A DNA stretch of 64,000 nt. Origin: Mantis religiosa (lineage: Eukaryota > Arthropoda > Insecta > Mantodea > Mantidae). The stretch spans positions 86,698,993-86,762,992 of the forward strand of contig CM060952.1 in the NCBI GenBank assembly GCA_030765055.1. Direction: 5' to 3'. Below the pieces are notes generated by a model. It had not been told where the DNA came from, ran no database searches, and worked only from the letters and a program-made list of their open reading frames with translations. Both the position numbers and the translations under genes were made by a program. This document shows positions 22,641-33,560 of this stretch, one piece after another; the first letter of the stretch is position 1; each line of letters begins with the position of its first letter.

Positions 22641-23388
22641 GGCACCCGAGGTAACAAAGGAGTTAATCCAAACAGCAGCATAAGCTGAATTTTCAAAAAT
22701 CTCCAAATGAGCTGTTTGGCTATAAAATTTACCCCACCTTATATCCAAATAAAACACCAGGGTGTAAACAAAACAGCGGTTTGGCATCCTGTACAAAATA
22801 AAGAGGAGCAAAAAGCTACCTCATCAAAATTTCCTCATTAAAATAATCCCACCTCATCCTGTAATCATCAAAATTATCAACCTGCGGTCAGACCCAAAAC
22901 CTGGGTGGGTACGCAGCAAAACCTTCTGGCTGTGAACAAACAGCCTGTCAGTATCGAGTTGGAGTTGGACACACAGCAGTTTTCTGTTTCTTTCTGATTT
23001 TCCTATTCGTTGGTGTCTTTAATGACACAAACATTCCACATAATACAGAAACGCAGACGTTATTTTAAACGAAAAAGCAGCGATATTCATGAATATGGAG
23101 ATTCCCCTACCCAGGTGAAAACTAAACGTTTTGCAGCCCATAAAATGTTCTTGGCAGTCGTTAATCATAACCATGGCTAACATATCTCTGAAGTTATGAT
23201 GGACACAATTTTCTCTGTGTGATGTTTAAGATGTCCGCGTTACAAATAAATATGTACCCATATCTTGATCTTCTTATGAATAGCTTTGAAGTGTTCTTCG
23301 TTCTAAATGACTTTTCTATAAATGGTGAACTACAGGAAATAAAAAAGTATATCGTTTAAACACACAATTTACCCTCAGTAGAATTCTT
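22641..23388. other. Probable LINE 3' tail, then unrecognised sequence
   Basis: 22641-22870 is A-rich with short imperfect direct repeats (CCTCATCAAAATTTCCTCAT, then ATCATCAAAATTATC), plausibly the LINE 3' untranslated region. Nothing recognised after that. Confidence 0.35.
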
Positions 23389-23390
23389 TT

Positions 23391-23690
23391 GGGCCGCATC
23401 GTGGCCGAGAGTTTACACCATTTGACTCCAACCCAGCCGACCGCATGTGGGGTTTGTGGTGGACAACACGGCGTAGGGGCGGTGTTCTCTAAGATCTCCG
23501 GTTTCCCCCACCATCATTCCAACAATGGCTCAATTATCATCTTTCCTTTCAAATATTTCACCCCCATTCTGTCATCTACTTCTTTCTCTCATAACAGACA
23601 TCGGGCTGATCACCCATTCTGGGTACTCTATCAGATTCAGAGTCTCTGCTCCTCAAACCCGTCGCCTAAAGGCATAAGAGACAGAGAAAG
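23391..23690 (+). mobile_element. SINE family B, diverged head
   Basis: GGGTTTGTGGTGGACAACAC, GGCGTAGGGGCGGTGTTCTC and CCGGTTTCCCCCACCATC match the body of the copy at 1909. The tRNA-like head is damaged (GTGGCCGAGAGTTTACACC retained, B box lost). The 127-codon frame across it is incidental. Confidence 0.72.
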
Positions 23691-25295
23691 AAAGAATTCT
23701 TTTGTAGCGTTAACCATTTGCGGGATATTATTTTTCATTGGTTTCAGTTTCCTAACATTTGTACCCTCCTAAAAAGGAAAATCATTTTCTTTTCCTTCTA
23801 TCGTAATTTACTTAGAGAATGGCATTTCAAAGTCATTGCCTAACGATCAGGTTTTAAACGTTCTTCCACCTAATCACACTATATTCTACCATTTTCATTA
23901 ACATGAACTACATACAAGAAAAAGCGTATGTATAATGATATTTTGTCCAAAAATGGATAGAAAATGTCATATAAATGCACATAGCATTGATTTATTTTAG
24001 CCCTTTTCAATAAATTAGCTTTTGTTCGTTTAAATTTTTCAAAACTTTAAGCCTGTGTAAACAATAAGTCGTTTGTCATGTTTTTCGAAAAGTAAAGAAA
24101 TGTTGAAATATTAGAGTCCATATGCATACTTTCTAGCAATTATGTACAGCAAGCAGAAATATTACATACCATGCAAAGGTATATCAAGGTTTCATCTGTA
24201 ATACATGAGGAGAGAGAGAGGGAGGTAAAACTCGAAGCTGAAACTTAGTACTGAAGTTCAGCACCTTCAAGGAGTACGGTAGGATAATTTCACGAAAATC
24301 TATCGTAACGTGAACTACAGTTTACAAGACTCCCTTTTCTGTCAGGTACTTTTTTCTGAAAAATTACTCTTACGATTTAGATTGGAATGTATATTTTGGA
24401 ATATATTTTGAAGTTCTGTTCATTAAAGGTGAATTTTATTATATTCTCATAGAACCAGTAACCAGTAAGGAAAAGATAAAAACTCATATACAAATGTAGA
24501 ATTCATTAAAACTCGCATATTGTGTCCATTTTTGAAGCATCATTTTCGAGATATTTTTGTCGCAGTATAATAATGGGACATATTTGAAACTCACATCAAA
24601 ATGGAATGCAACTTGCACAACATGTGTGTAGGTGCTGTCTTAAATAGTAAGTACTGATAACACTACAAAAAACTAACCCCGTAGTGTAGTGAACAGGACT
24701 AGAGTTCACAACAGATACATCTAACGACATGACTACTGTCTACCCTCCACAAGAAAGCAAGCTAGAGGAATGTGTAACATAATCACTTTTGATGTTCTCG
24801 CGGTGTTTATGCTCCCTTCCCAGTACGACAAGGATGCTAGATTCGTTTAAAATACGCAGGTGTTGTCACATATCTCATCCATACATAATACGTATCACTG
24901 CAGTTACTGCAGCAAACATTAGATCTGGCAGCATGGGTGACTCATATGCACTCTGACACACTCGTTTTCTAGTAAACAAATCCACTAACAGAGCAGACAC
25001 AGTTGAAACCCCTCTCCCCTTTATTCGTCTCTTGTGCCTTCTTGTCGTGGGTATACAGTACAACATTGCGCTTTACATTGGCACACTACAAACATGGCGC
25101 TGTAAGAAATCTTAGGTACCTAACGTCACATTAGTACAACTCTACAACTTCCGCAAGTTATTTCTCCGCATCAAGGATAATAAAACATCGTGGGTTATGT
25201 TGCTATATGTTATAAAAGAAAGGATATTAATTTAACATAAAAAGTACTAGATATTAACTAAATCAATACTAAATGTACATTCATCAAGATATTCT
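23691..25295. other. No recognisable feature
   Basis: AT-rich, with a short AG-rich run at 24209-24224. No supported frame. The 63-codon minus-strand frame at 24875-25066 has no recognisable domain. Confidence 0.4.
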
Positions 25296-25516
25296 GCCCG
25301 CCTCTCTAGAATAGGTGGTAGCGTGTCTGCCTTATGTTCAAAGAGATCCTGAATTCTCGGTCAGGGTAAGTTATCTGGGTAAGGGATTTCCGTGGTTTCC
25401 CCTTATCTCGGAAGATAAACGTCTAGTAATTAAGCTCTGCGGACCCTGGCCTCATTTGAGCATCATTTAATTCATTGTTCGATATGACTTAGCGCTGGAG
25501 GACTTAAATAAAAAAG
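25296..25516 (+). mobile_element. SINE family A, full-length
   Basis: GCCCGCCTCTCTAGAATAGG, TGGTAGCGTGTCTGCC, TTCTCGGTCAGGGTAAG (B-box side) and the 3' end GGAGGACTTAAATAAAAAAG. A few deletions in the B-box region. No clear target duplication. Confidence 0.85.
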
Positions 25517-25752
25517 TGGAAATTATTTTGGTTGAAATCAATGAAAACTAATGGTACATTGCTAAGATTGTATAAGTACTTTTTTAATTTGTACCTTGAA
25601 TGTATAGCACGTTTTGCAATTAATTTACATTCGGGCCCTGAAATCGCAACACTGCAGCTTTTAATAAGACCTGGCAATCATTATGTTCCTCTCATGAAAA
25701 TGTGGCTGTAAAGAATGCACTGACATATCTAGGGATATCTAAGAAAGATTAC

Positions 25753-25968
25753 GTCTAGATTTTCAACATAAACAACCTGAGCTTTAGTTTATTCTTCTTT
25801 TCTTTTGTAGAAAACATATGCTCCTGTGCTAGCAATGCTAGGAAACTTAAGTCACACAATGTCTAGATTTTCAACATAAACAATCTGAGCTTTTTTTTAT
25901 TCTTTTTTTCTTTTGTAGAAAACATATGTTCCTGTGCTAGAAATGCTGGGAAACTCAAGTCACACAAT
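25753..25968. repeat. 108-bp tandem duplication
   Basis: Two adjacent copies, 25753-25860 and 25861-25968, each starting GTCTAGATTTTCAACATAAA and ending CACACAAT. They differ at roughly ten positions, mainly in the T-rich middle. Neither codes. Confidence 0.92.
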
Positions 25969-26355
25969 GTTTTTAACATAGGTATTTACAACTGTGTTCC
26001 CTTACCCCATCTCATCCCGTAGCGCTTTCTTGTCAGAGGCTTACTTTATGTTAAGTGAAGAAACACAAAGGAAAAAATTAGCTGTCATCAAACGTTCATT
26101 CATCCCAAAGTGTTTACACAGAAGGGCCAAACAAAAACATTCATATCACAGAGAGAAGTTAAATGTCGAGTTAAACTGCTCTTTTTTAAGTTTGTCTTTA
26201 TTAGTTTTACCAGCGGCAATTAAGTCATTGTGGTCTTCTCTTCTGTAACGGTCTTTATTCCCTTCTCCTAACTCAGGCCTCATAAACCACCAAGGTTTCA
26301 CTGCACTGTAAAATAAACGATTAAGCGTGGAAAAAGGAAGACAGGAAAAGTATGT

Positions 26356-26417
26356 GCGCCTCTGTAGCGTAGGTGGTAGCGTGTCTGCCTCACATTCAGG
26401 AGGTCGCAAGCTCGAAA
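26356..26417 (+). mobile_element. SINE family A, head only
   Basis: GCGCCTCTGTAGCGTAGGTG, TAGCGTGTCTGCCTCAC and AGGTCGCAAGCTCGAAA give the A box and a damaged B box. The sequence then leaves the family abruptly. Confidence 0.75.
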
Positions 26418-26725
26418 AGAAGAAGCATACCACCTATCCACAACTACAATGCGGGTTTACATATTTATATCTAGATATACAACTTTGGATGGAAATATTG
26501 TGGCCAGACATTCTGAGCATTACACATTGATAATTCCGATGAACCAATCAATCTGAATGTATGACAAAACGGGACATGTATCGCGCTCTTTTTTCCACCA
26601 GTGCAAACAGACTTCCTCAAATTACTACACAACTTGGTTCTTTTCAAATTTTTCTAGTTTAAATATGCAAAAGCTTTATAATTTTGAAATGGAATGAATA
26701 CCTTAGACGTGATTTTAACTATGCT

Positions 26726-26727
<2 letters not shown>

Positions 26728-26803
<76 letters not shown>
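26728..26803. repeat. (AC)n microsatellite
   Basis: About 38 uninterrupted AC units. The Cys-Val and Thr-His frames across it are artefacts. Confidence 0.97.
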
Positions 26804-26805
<2 letters not shown>

Positions 26806-27500
26806 GCACGTGAACACATACAAACCATTTTGTAATTGTTTTAGTACCCGTGTATTTCGGGTGAAATTTTGATGTCGAATGCTGGGATGGAATGCAATAC
26901 TTCCCCTTCTTACCATACATGGAAGCAAAAATCCGGCTCCAACATGTTTTAATGAAAAATAGCCACAACTTTATTGAAAAAAAATGAAAGGGGGGGAAAA
27001 AAAGGTACAGTGATACAAATCTGAACAATACTTGAAAGCGAGGCCCACTGTTCCTCTGAAAGGATTCGGGTTGAGATGCCAGATTCTTTTGTCTACTTGA
27101 AGAGTTATCTCTCCATGCAGGATTATAACCTTAAGAATAAAATCGATATCTTCGAGCCGTTCTTTCACTAGGTTCTATTTAAAGCCGCGATTTTACATGT
27201 GAGGCTACCAGAGTCATGCACGGTCATGCTTATCAACTTCTGCTTATACGAAAGCTAATTTTACTATTACAGTACCTCTTAATTGGAGTAAACTTTTATT
27301 AATATTATTGGAGATAAATATTTGTAGAAATTGTGATATTACGCAGTTTCTTATAGATAGAAGAAAAAGAACTTGTAGGCTTAAAATAATCAAATCGGGT
27401 AGCTGTGAGATTACATTCTCTTTGAATGACCAGGAGAAACAAAAATGAATGATTACTTTCCATTTTATATTGTGAAGAAAAATCCGAAGGCCCTCAGTAT
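26804..27500. other. No supported gene
   Basis: The first 120 bp (GGATGGAATGCAATACTTCC region) resembles the far end of family G copies near 46250. The 120-codon minus-strand frame at 27244-27606 is AT-rich, hydrophobic and without a recognised domain, and it runs into the LTR at 27501. Confidence 0.35.
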
Positions 27501-28244
27501 TGTGACAAAAGGTTAAATTCGCTTCTAACTTCTTTATTATTACCAAAATCGTTTGCCCAATTCTAACAATCACTTTTTCTGTTATACAAGTACGAAGCTT
27601 CGACACGTCTGTTTAATGTTTCTTTATGTTTCTGTACCAGGAAACAACTTGTACTGCTACTAAACTTACTGATGTATACACAAGTTCACAACTCTGATAT
27701 TCGCACACAAACTGCTTGGCTACTTGTTCCACTACGAATCCCTCGCCACGGAGCCATACTGACCTATGAACTCTTCCTACACCGTTCCACGGATTCTTCC
27801 TCAAGGAGATTGGAACATAACATACTTCTATACACTATTCGGTCGACTCATACAACTCGACTGGCCGACTGATTCGTGAACTGCTCCACTCGAAACGGAT
27901 ATAAACTTTAAACTTTCACTACTACTCCAAGCCTCGCATCTGCTTTATATACCAATCGGAGCAGCCAGAAACTTCTGGTGATAAATTTTTCTCTAATTTC
28001 TTTCTAGAATGTATTGCAACAGTCTCGGACGGTTATCGGAGCAATAACAATATTGCCAGCCCGTGCATCTTAACGTCTGCTCGGTGCCGTCCTTGAAGGA
28101 GCGTTCATCCCTCACGGCAGACTTGCTTCCTCCAACGTGACGTTAGCTAGTACCGCACCAATATTTGTCTCTCCTGATCCACCCCCTACCAAACAGCAAT
28201 GGAAACGCAACTCCACGTCAGGCCACGCGAGCACCCATCTGACA
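27501..28244 (-). mobile_element. LTR-like repeat family E, copy 2
   Basis: Sense (minus): begins TGTCAGATGGGTGCTCGCG, has a clear TATA box in CCGATTGGTATATAAAGCAG, and ends AATAAAGAAGTT...CTTTTGTCACA with a polyadenylation-type signal. The 3' half aligns in order with the copy at 60337 (GTGGAACAAGTAGCCAAGCA against GTGGAATAGGCAGCGAAGCA). No partner LTR or internal coding. This is the longest uninterrupted copy. Confidence 0.78.
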
Positions 28245-29361
28245 CCATTTAACTGGTTTTGGGAAAATTTTCAAGCAGCTCGGCTAAATAACTCGCAGAG
28301 TTCACCTAGATAAAATGGACGTTAAATAATTTACACGAATCAATTTGTCCAGATTATTTAATTTATACCAACTTATTTGAATATTTTTAGTGTATTTAAA
28401 AGCTTCTAAAAATTGGATCATCCAAATGTTATTAATGCCGGAAATAACTGTACGAAAGTTCCATGGGACTGTGCTCTAGGGTTAGCATTCTGGCTTTCAA
28501 GTCTAGAAGTCACAAGTTCCAACTTTTCCTTACCCGGGATTATTTCCTATCTTGCCTTAAACTTTGAAATATTAGTGAAAGTGAAAATTTGTGAGAATAT
28601 GTGTTTGAATAAAACGCAACGTAATCAAATCTGAGAGTACAAAAATAGTAAACGAGTATGCACATTGCCGATGAGAAATAGTTGCATAGGAATAACTGTC
28701 GATATGACCAAGCTATTAAAGGCGGCACACCTCCCACACCTCAAAAAGTACCACATGTATTAATTTTCAATAGCAAACCCAAAGTAAAACGAGTCCATCC
28801 TCTTACCATTGCTCCAAAAGCTAACAGTAATCTCTATACAATATAACAAATGAACGTTGGGGATGGTCATTGAAATAAAAGCACGTCCTCGACAGTGCTT
28901 CTCGCCTCCGGACAACACATCAGTCATCAGACAAAGAACCTGTTCGTTTGTTTGCCACAATTATTACTGTTTTGTTGCTACTACTAGAATGAGTTATAAA
29001 TTAAAATCCATGAAGTTGGTTGTATAAACCATAAGGGAACCTCATTAAAGTGTTTATTAAGAGCTCTTACGTAGAAAGAAGGTGAGAGAAAGCTTCTGCG
29101 TATACCAGAACACAACACAGAGAATGTTGCAAACAACCCTCAAATGTAGTAACTATCAGTCGTATATCGTTTATGAGACCACTGGAAAGACAGATATGCT
29201 CTAGTAGAAAATTATCAAAATTTCTGACATCAAGAGCCGGGAAGTAGGATCCAATCACAACCAAGTTTAAATAAAATATTTTCCTTCCTAAAATATAGGC
29301 AATGATGAGCGACATGCCTCCTCATACTTTCTCTGCCATCCTAGAACAAACAAAAAGTCTC
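28245..29361. other. No supported gene
   Basis: A possible tRNA-like SINE head at about 28462-28525 (GGGTTAGCATTCTGGCTTTC then GTCACAAGTTCCAAC) has an A-box-like word but a broken B box. Otherwise nothing recognised. Confidence 0.35.
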
Positions 29362-29375
29362 TCTACAAACATACA

Positions 29376-29843
29376 GGGTGAGGTCTGCCCGAGAGTCCGA
29401 AGACTCCGGCCTCTATCATCCGGAAGACGATGGATGACTCTGGGGTTCTTTCCATAGGACAACCTAGAGTTAAAAAGCCTCCCATCGACAATAACGTCAA
29501 GACGGGATGGAAGTGGATTCGCCACTTACGCGCGTCAACCCAGCAGGGACCTCCTGGTGATCTAACACATCTTCTACTAGCTCTGCAGGCTAGCATCCGG
29601 GACTTTTTAGGTAACTCTCTGACCCTCCGGGCGGCCGAGGCCTAGCCGGAGATACCCGATCTCCCGCGGGTGTCGGGAACACACTGCCTCCTCAAGTCCA
29701 ACCCAATCCGAGCAACTCCCATTCGGGAAGGGCTCGGCTGTTCGGCCCGAGGTTCCTCTGGTAACGTTAGAAGTACCACGAGTGCTCAGGGCCCGCAGCG
29801 CTCGTACCATAGCAGCTGAAGGGGACGGATCCCCTCCCCTACG
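29376..29843 (+). mobile_element. GC-rich retroposon family L, copy 2
   Basis: Same orientation as the reverse strand of 4331-4865, with long near-identical blocks (CAAGACGGGATGGAAGTGGA, GGTGATCTAACACATCTTCT, CGGCCCGAGGTTCCTCTGGT, AGCTGAAGGGGACGGATCCC). A perfect 14-bp duplication TCTACAAACATACA flanks it (29362-29375 and 29844-29857). The 5' end is shorter than in copy 1 and the 3' end is the same, CCCCTACG, with no A-tail. Short open frames encode GDLTHLLLALQA, comparable with copy 1, but indels shift them. Confidence 0.85.
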
Positions 29844-29857
29844 TCTACAAACATACA

Positions 29858-31997
29858 CACCATATAAAACTGTCTGCGTTTAAACCCTGTTCAGAGTGGA
29901 CACGCAGCCAAAACAATGATGCAGAACTTCAGCCTGTCAGCAGCCGCCAATGCACACACATGCTGAGTGTAGTAGAGTTTGTGAGCGTCAATTAGTAATT
30001 CTGCGAGCAGTGAACGTCGAGAAGCTACAAACAGTGGAGTTGGTGTGTGCAACGGGGCATAAGAAACATTAGCGCTAGGAAACAGCCGTGTTTGTTTTGT
30101 GCATTTAAAAAACTGTAAGTTAGCGCAGTTTCAGTGTCAAATAACATGATTTTAGCACAAATGGGTTTTGTCGTTGCATGATAATAGCTGGCTAATAGCT
30201 GGATAACTCGATATTGCACATTTATCTCTCTAAACCTTGATTAATTTAACTTAATTTAACTCTCCCATTCCATGTAAAATTATTACATGTCAGGATTGAG
30301 GGTTCGTATAATGAATCGTACCCTTTACTCCTTTAATTGTAATATCGCACAGGTCTGACTGTTACAAATAACGGATGAAACATTCCCCAATTTTAACGCA
30401 AAATGATCTGGAACTTCAACGGGAGCCCTGACCTCTTCAACCTCTCTTCAACAAACTTCTAAGTTCTGAAAATGCTGCATATCCTTTTAGTAGTAACACA
30501 ATCCATGTTCGAAATGGTCGAGAATTTGTTTAGATAATTAAAGTGGATTGAATTTTGAAACCTTTGTACCTTCCTTCTGTCCCATAGTTATTTAATAACA
30601 TAACAGCTAAGTAAAAAAATTGTATCCTGAGTTAAAATGTATTGGTTCACTTACTTCTAATGTCAGGCGATTTTTTTCTCTTCCCAAAATTATTATAATT
30701 TATCATAATGTAAATACAAAAGAAACACAGCAATGTGGGATATCAGAAGGTTTCGACATCTAGATTTACTAAAGAAACTTCTGCAGAACGAAATTCCAAT
30801 ACGCCAGCGTCATTAATATGATCACACTTTACAGGGTTGTCAACAAATACAGTATTTATATATTTGCAGATAAAATGTCTCTTTTCATAATATTTGTCTA
30901 GATGGTAGGTGTATTGTTTGGCTTTGTGTTAGGCTGCAATATACGAGGTTTGACTATGCAATATGAACACATTGTTTACGTATGTATGTTTGCCAGCGGC
31001 ACATGGATGCAGGTGGACGAGGAATTTAATTTGGAGCCGCTGTACACAGCCGTAACGATTTTTGTGTTGCTTCCCCACTAATGTGCGTGACGTCAGACCA
31101 CTCTGTATGCAAGTGTAAAACCGTGTTCACGTTCCAGCTCATCATTAATGCAGGTGATCCACATCAAAAGAAACGTGTCAAGGAAGTGATGCTAGGGTTT
31201 CATCGTTATGTGTTATTTTGGTAGTACGCGTTTCTGATTGATTACAAAGCGTCTTAATTAGTTGGCTTTACCTGCTTTCGTTTCCTTTACGACGTTAGCT
31301 TCGTACCAAGACAGCCCTGATTGACTGCCGACATCACGCGCACATGCGTACCACAGAGGTAGATTGGTGATCCTACGTACATATGAACAGTGCCGCGCCT
31401 TCCCCAAACGGAATTTCGGTTTCCTGACTTAAACATCCTCCTCAAATAAATAGCTAAACTACGCACCTCCATGGGTCGGGTCCAACAGATCACCATAACC
31501 AATTACGTCACAGGCTAGCATTATTCTGTACATAAAAACATTAGGTATTAAAATAACGTGGCTTTCTTTATTCACAGTGGCTCATCTTTAGATTGGATAA
31601 CATTAGATTGATTTGCGTTCAGTGAGTTCACTAGTAGTCACAAAACATTGAACATGTCAAAGAAGTGCACAGCTTGATAGCGGATTTTTTTTTTCAAAAT
31701 ATAAGTGAAGTTGATCACAAATTTTATATTTTATTGTAATATTTGTACTGCTTCACTAGTAGTAGCTTCGGTGTTTAATTAAAATTCCGCAGTTTCACTT
31801 TTTAAACTTTCACTTGGTTTTTGACCGTATGTCACCATTTTATATTACAATTGCACTGGATGGCATTTATTATTTGTTCTTCAGTACACACACATTAAAA
31901 TAGCTTTTGAACCGGAATCAAAAGTAAATTGGCTATGATTTGTCATTGGAACAGTTATATCCTACTTACAGAGCTACAAAACATTATCAGGATAGTT
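29858..31997. other. No recognisable gene
   Basis: Unremarkable sequence. At 30942-30975 TACGAGGTTTGACTATGCAA resembles the terminal repeat of some mariner elements, but no partner end or transposase is visible. A 71-codon minus-strand frame at 31287-31502 has no recognised domain. Confidence 0.35.
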
Positions 31998-32464
31998 TGT
32001 CATTCAGATAATATTGTCGCCGACCGCATTTGTTGCGAGGAGGCGCGGCCGAGGTGCAAAAACAGATAGTGCAGTGCGGAGATAAGGAACAGATAGTGCA
32101 GCGCGGACATGCAAGCTTGCCGAACCAGATAAAGACACAGATAGCTTACGGGAAGTTTCGGTTTCTTGTTTGTTACAGAGCATTCCAGAAACGTCTAAAA
32201 ATATCAATAGACGTATAAAACGAGCCGCGATTGCCAGTTAGGGAGAGTCGAAATGGAAACTGATAATCGGGCGCGTGCAGCTCTATTTTGAAAGTGAACT
32301 CTTTGTTGTGGGTGTAGCAGACGAATTTGAAGGCTGTTGTATTCGTGTATCTTACGTAATTCTGCTAATGTAAGGGTTGACCAAAAATGTATTTTTACGG
32401 AAATAAAGAGCATTTGGAATTTCTGCAAACTGGATTTTTCATTCTACGAACCCACAAAGTCACA
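31998..32464 (+). mobile_element. Solo LTR family F, copy 2
   Basis: Sense is plus. It has a TATA-like CGTATAAAACGAG, then GGAAATAAAGAGCATTTGG, and ends CTACGAACCCACAAAGTCACA, matching the last 80 bp of the reverse-oriented copy at 20191-20680 block for block. The 5' end is diverged (TGTCATTCAGATAATATTG). It abuts the 3' coding end of the minus-strand LINE at 32465. No internal coding or second LTR. Confidence 0.72.
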
Positions 32465-33560
32465 ATATTGTACAGAATAAAACGACTTCGAACAAAGGTA
32501 CTCCTTATCAGAAATTTTAAAAGCACTGAAATTGTCAATTTTTCCTTTAAGATCATTAGGAAGAGCGTTAAATATTTTGTGGTTTCACATCTTTCTGGAG
32601 GCAAGAAAGCTTAACGCTGGAATGATGTGTTTATTCAATGAATTTAATTGTTTGTTATAAATGAGGCCCGACTACATACAACGAATTTTAGGATCGAGAA
32701 TACATATATGTACTTGCAGGGAAGGATTAATGTCTTCAATCTTCCAAGAAGATCCTTGCAAGAGTGTCTTCTATGGATGTTAGAAATGATTATTATAATC
32801 TTCTTTTGCATTAGAAATATTCATTTACTTTCTACTGACTTGCCTAAAAATAATATTCCATATTCCATTACATAGTTAAGTTGTTTATAATACACCAATT
32901 TAAGTGTTTCAATTGAACTCACATGAAAGAGTGCTTTGTAGAGCTGAGTTTAGGTAAAATATACTTTTTGCGAGCTTTCCAATCTAAATATCTGTCTACT
33001 TGAAGGCATAGAAATGTAATATCAATTTCTTCCAGTAACATATCGTTAATTCCAGTTTATATGGGAGTGTGAGACGTACAATTAGTTATAAATTAAACAA
33101 CTTTTATTTTGTCTAGATTCACAGATAACTGTGAGCTTTAAATCTATGACATACAGTTAAAAATATAGTTTAATTTAATAACACATTTATTTAAATTTTA
33201 ACGGTCACAAGGACACTAGATCGTCAACGAACAGAATTGCACTTTATGTAAAGTTAGAAGTCATTTATATAGCTCAGAAACGGTAAAGACTGTAGCACTG
33301 AAACTTGGGTACACCATGTGCTACTAGTTTCCAATTTGAAGTTTGTTTTTCATGACCAACATCTTAAGTTACTTAAACGCTCTATTTTCTTTCATTTAGA
33401 TATTACAAAAACAAACCTTAATGCTCATTTTAGTCCACGAATTCAAATTTTACTAAGAGAATATAGCAATTAAGAGATTCAAAAGCGTTTTCCAGGCCAT
33501 ATAAAGGTCATCCTACCTGTATTCTTTCGTTTGCAGTTAAACACTTCATGCATATGTTGC
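32465..33560 (-). pseudogene. LINE reverse transcriptase pseudogene
   Basis: Reading on the minus strand from about 33540: NAFESLN (fingers/palm), then GGTGTACCC...ATAAATGAC encoding the family's GVPQGSVLGPLLFLIYIND with indels, then ILFVDDLVS (the FADD box with A changed to V). Downstream come TGINDMLLEEIDITFLCLQ, VDRYLDWKARKKYILPKLSS, WNMEYYF, IFNALPNDLKGKIDN and SFYSVQY near the C-terminus. Order and spacing follow a non-LTR reverse transcriptase from palm to C-terminus. Numerous stops and frameshifts. The gene ends at the LTR F junction. Confidence 0.82.

Noticed and set aside
30942..31100. Mariner terminal repeat (TACGAGGTTTGACTATG)
   Set aside because: No inverted partner or transposase coding within 2 kb on either side.
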